Source of the DNA: Microbacteriaceae bacterium
Lineage (GTDB): Bacteria; Actinomycetota; Actinomycetes; Actinomycetales; Microbacteriaceae
Length of the DNA: 64,000 nucleotides
Direction: 5' to 3'
NCBI GenBank assembly: GCA_025464975.1
Contig: JAODMT010000005.1
Location: forward strand, 1 to 64,000
Shown here: positions 63,554-64,000 of the stretch, piece by piece
Position numbering within the stretch: position 1 is the stretch's first letter
Layout: the number at the start of each line of letters is the position of its first letter
Position numbers and translations under genes: made by a program
The notes under the pieces: model-generated
The model's input: only the letters and a program-made list of their open reading frames with translations
Database searches by the model: none
Told to the model about the DNA's origin: nothing

Positions 63554-63839
63554 GGTTCTTTTCCGGGTTGTGTTTAGTTGCATGGCAGCGCGCAACCAAC
63601 AAGCAGCGCTTCTGCTGGAACCCGGGCGATCTTTGGCCAGGACCGTTCACATACGTGATTTTTCCCACGTATTCCAAGGAGTAGTTGGAGGAGGGAAACC
63701 GGCCCACAAGACTTACAAACCCATTCGCGAGATTTCGCGATGTCTAGAGCCGACTGCATTACAGTACCGGATGGTCCGGCAAATGGCTACTGGACCGGCC
63801 CGGGCGGCGCGGCGCGGGTCGCGACCGTCGGATGAGGCG
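63554..63839. other. Upstream region of the helicase gene, no gene seen
   Basis: This 286-base stretch between the helicase start and the NUDIX stop has no supported frame. A long untranslated leader is usual for cold-inducible helicases, but no specific structure is evident by eye. Confidence 0.4.
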
Positions 63840-64000
63840 CTAACGCTCAAACCGCGTGGTGCCGTCGGTCTCGACTGCCGCCCGGATCCGTTCGCGCATG
63901 GCCTCCGACATTTCCGGGAGCGCGTCGAGAGGGAACCAGCCGGCCGCCGTGTTTTCTCCGTCCGCAGGAAACGGGGTTCCCGAGACGTACCCGCAACGGA
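63840..64000 (-). CDS. NUDIX hydrolase, C-terminal fragment (runs off window)
   Basis: The minus strand reads from the window edge to a TAG at 63840-63842. The last residues are ENTAAGWFPLDALPEMSEAM and RERIRAAVETDGTTRFER, the usual C-terminal end of NUDIX hydrolases with the Trp-Phe-Pro-Leu-Asp-Ala-Leu-Pro strand. The NUDIX box itself and the start lie outside. The other two minus-strand frames lack this family pattern. Confidence 0.75.
   Translation of the reverse strand, partial: RCGYVSGTPFPADGENTAAGWFPLDALPEMSEAMRERIRAAVETDGTTRFER

Noticed and set aside
61763-63577. 604-codon antisense frame opposite the DEAD-box helicase
   Set aside because: Its composition mirrors the helicase repeats (RTVVIRRTLR cycles) and it has no start signal. 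The helicase motifs on the other strand are decisive.

Overview
The window is chromosomal DNA from a high-GC Gram-positive actinobacterium, most likely of the family Microbacteriaceae (Micrococcales). The grounds are the tRNA-Asp/tRNA-Phe pair without encoded CCA, frequent GTG starts and ATGA-type gene overlaps, actinobacterial families such as DUF1206 and a divergent TspO-like protein, and two short repeat sequences that I recall as common in Micrococcales genomes. I see no phage, plasmid, transposase, rRNA or CRISPR features. The genus assignment is inference.

Layout. (1) 1-202: end of a tRNA-Asp, then tRNA-Phe with a terminator. (2) 627-6704: sugar or sugar-acid locus with a ROK regulator, a lipoprotein binding protein plus two permeases (CUT1-type ABC importer without its ATPase), and a divergent RspA/ManD-type enolase-superfamily dehydratase. 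(3) 6767-9706: compact operon of a Gfo/Idh/MocA oxidoreductase, a ThuA-domain protein and a LacI regulator. (4) 9955-18834: mixed housekeeping genes (DUF1206 membrane protein with a coupled leader ORF, PAP2 phosphatase, PPK2, signal peptidase I, SRAP protein, acyl-CoA oxidase, thioredoxin, TspO-like protein, proline iminopeptidase).

(5) 18835-41363: a Wzx/Wzy-type exopolysaccharide (EPS) cluster. It holds an initiating sugar-phosphate transferase behind a leader with three similar hairpins, two glycosyltransferases, an oxidoreductase, an unrecognised AKR-like protein, a small anchored protein, two very large secreted LamG/PKD paralogues, a flippase, an anchored beta-helix protein, a Wzz-like protein lacking a Walker A motif, and a Wzy-like polymerase. 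(6) 41377-50878: a sulfur activation and transfer block with an SsuABC-type importer, an Rrf2 regulator, cysQ, cysD, cysN, a PAPS-type sulfotransferase and an APH-fold kinase on the minus strand, and a divergent fused APS kinase (cysC). No sulfite or PAPS reductase is present. With the EPS cluster next door, this suggests production of PAPS for sulfation of a surface glycan rather than only cysteine synthesis.

(7) 51080-64000: glutathione-independent formaldehyde dehydrogenase, RecQ, an EamA-type transporter, a tryptophan-to-anthranilate operon (kynA, amidohydrolase, kynU) with a divergent LysR regulator, two aldo/keto reductases, a DEAD-box RNA helicase with a 12-residue repeat tail, and the 3' end of a NUDIX gene running off the window. 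The kyn operon carries an amidohydrolase-superfamily gene where a kynurenine formamidase would be expected.
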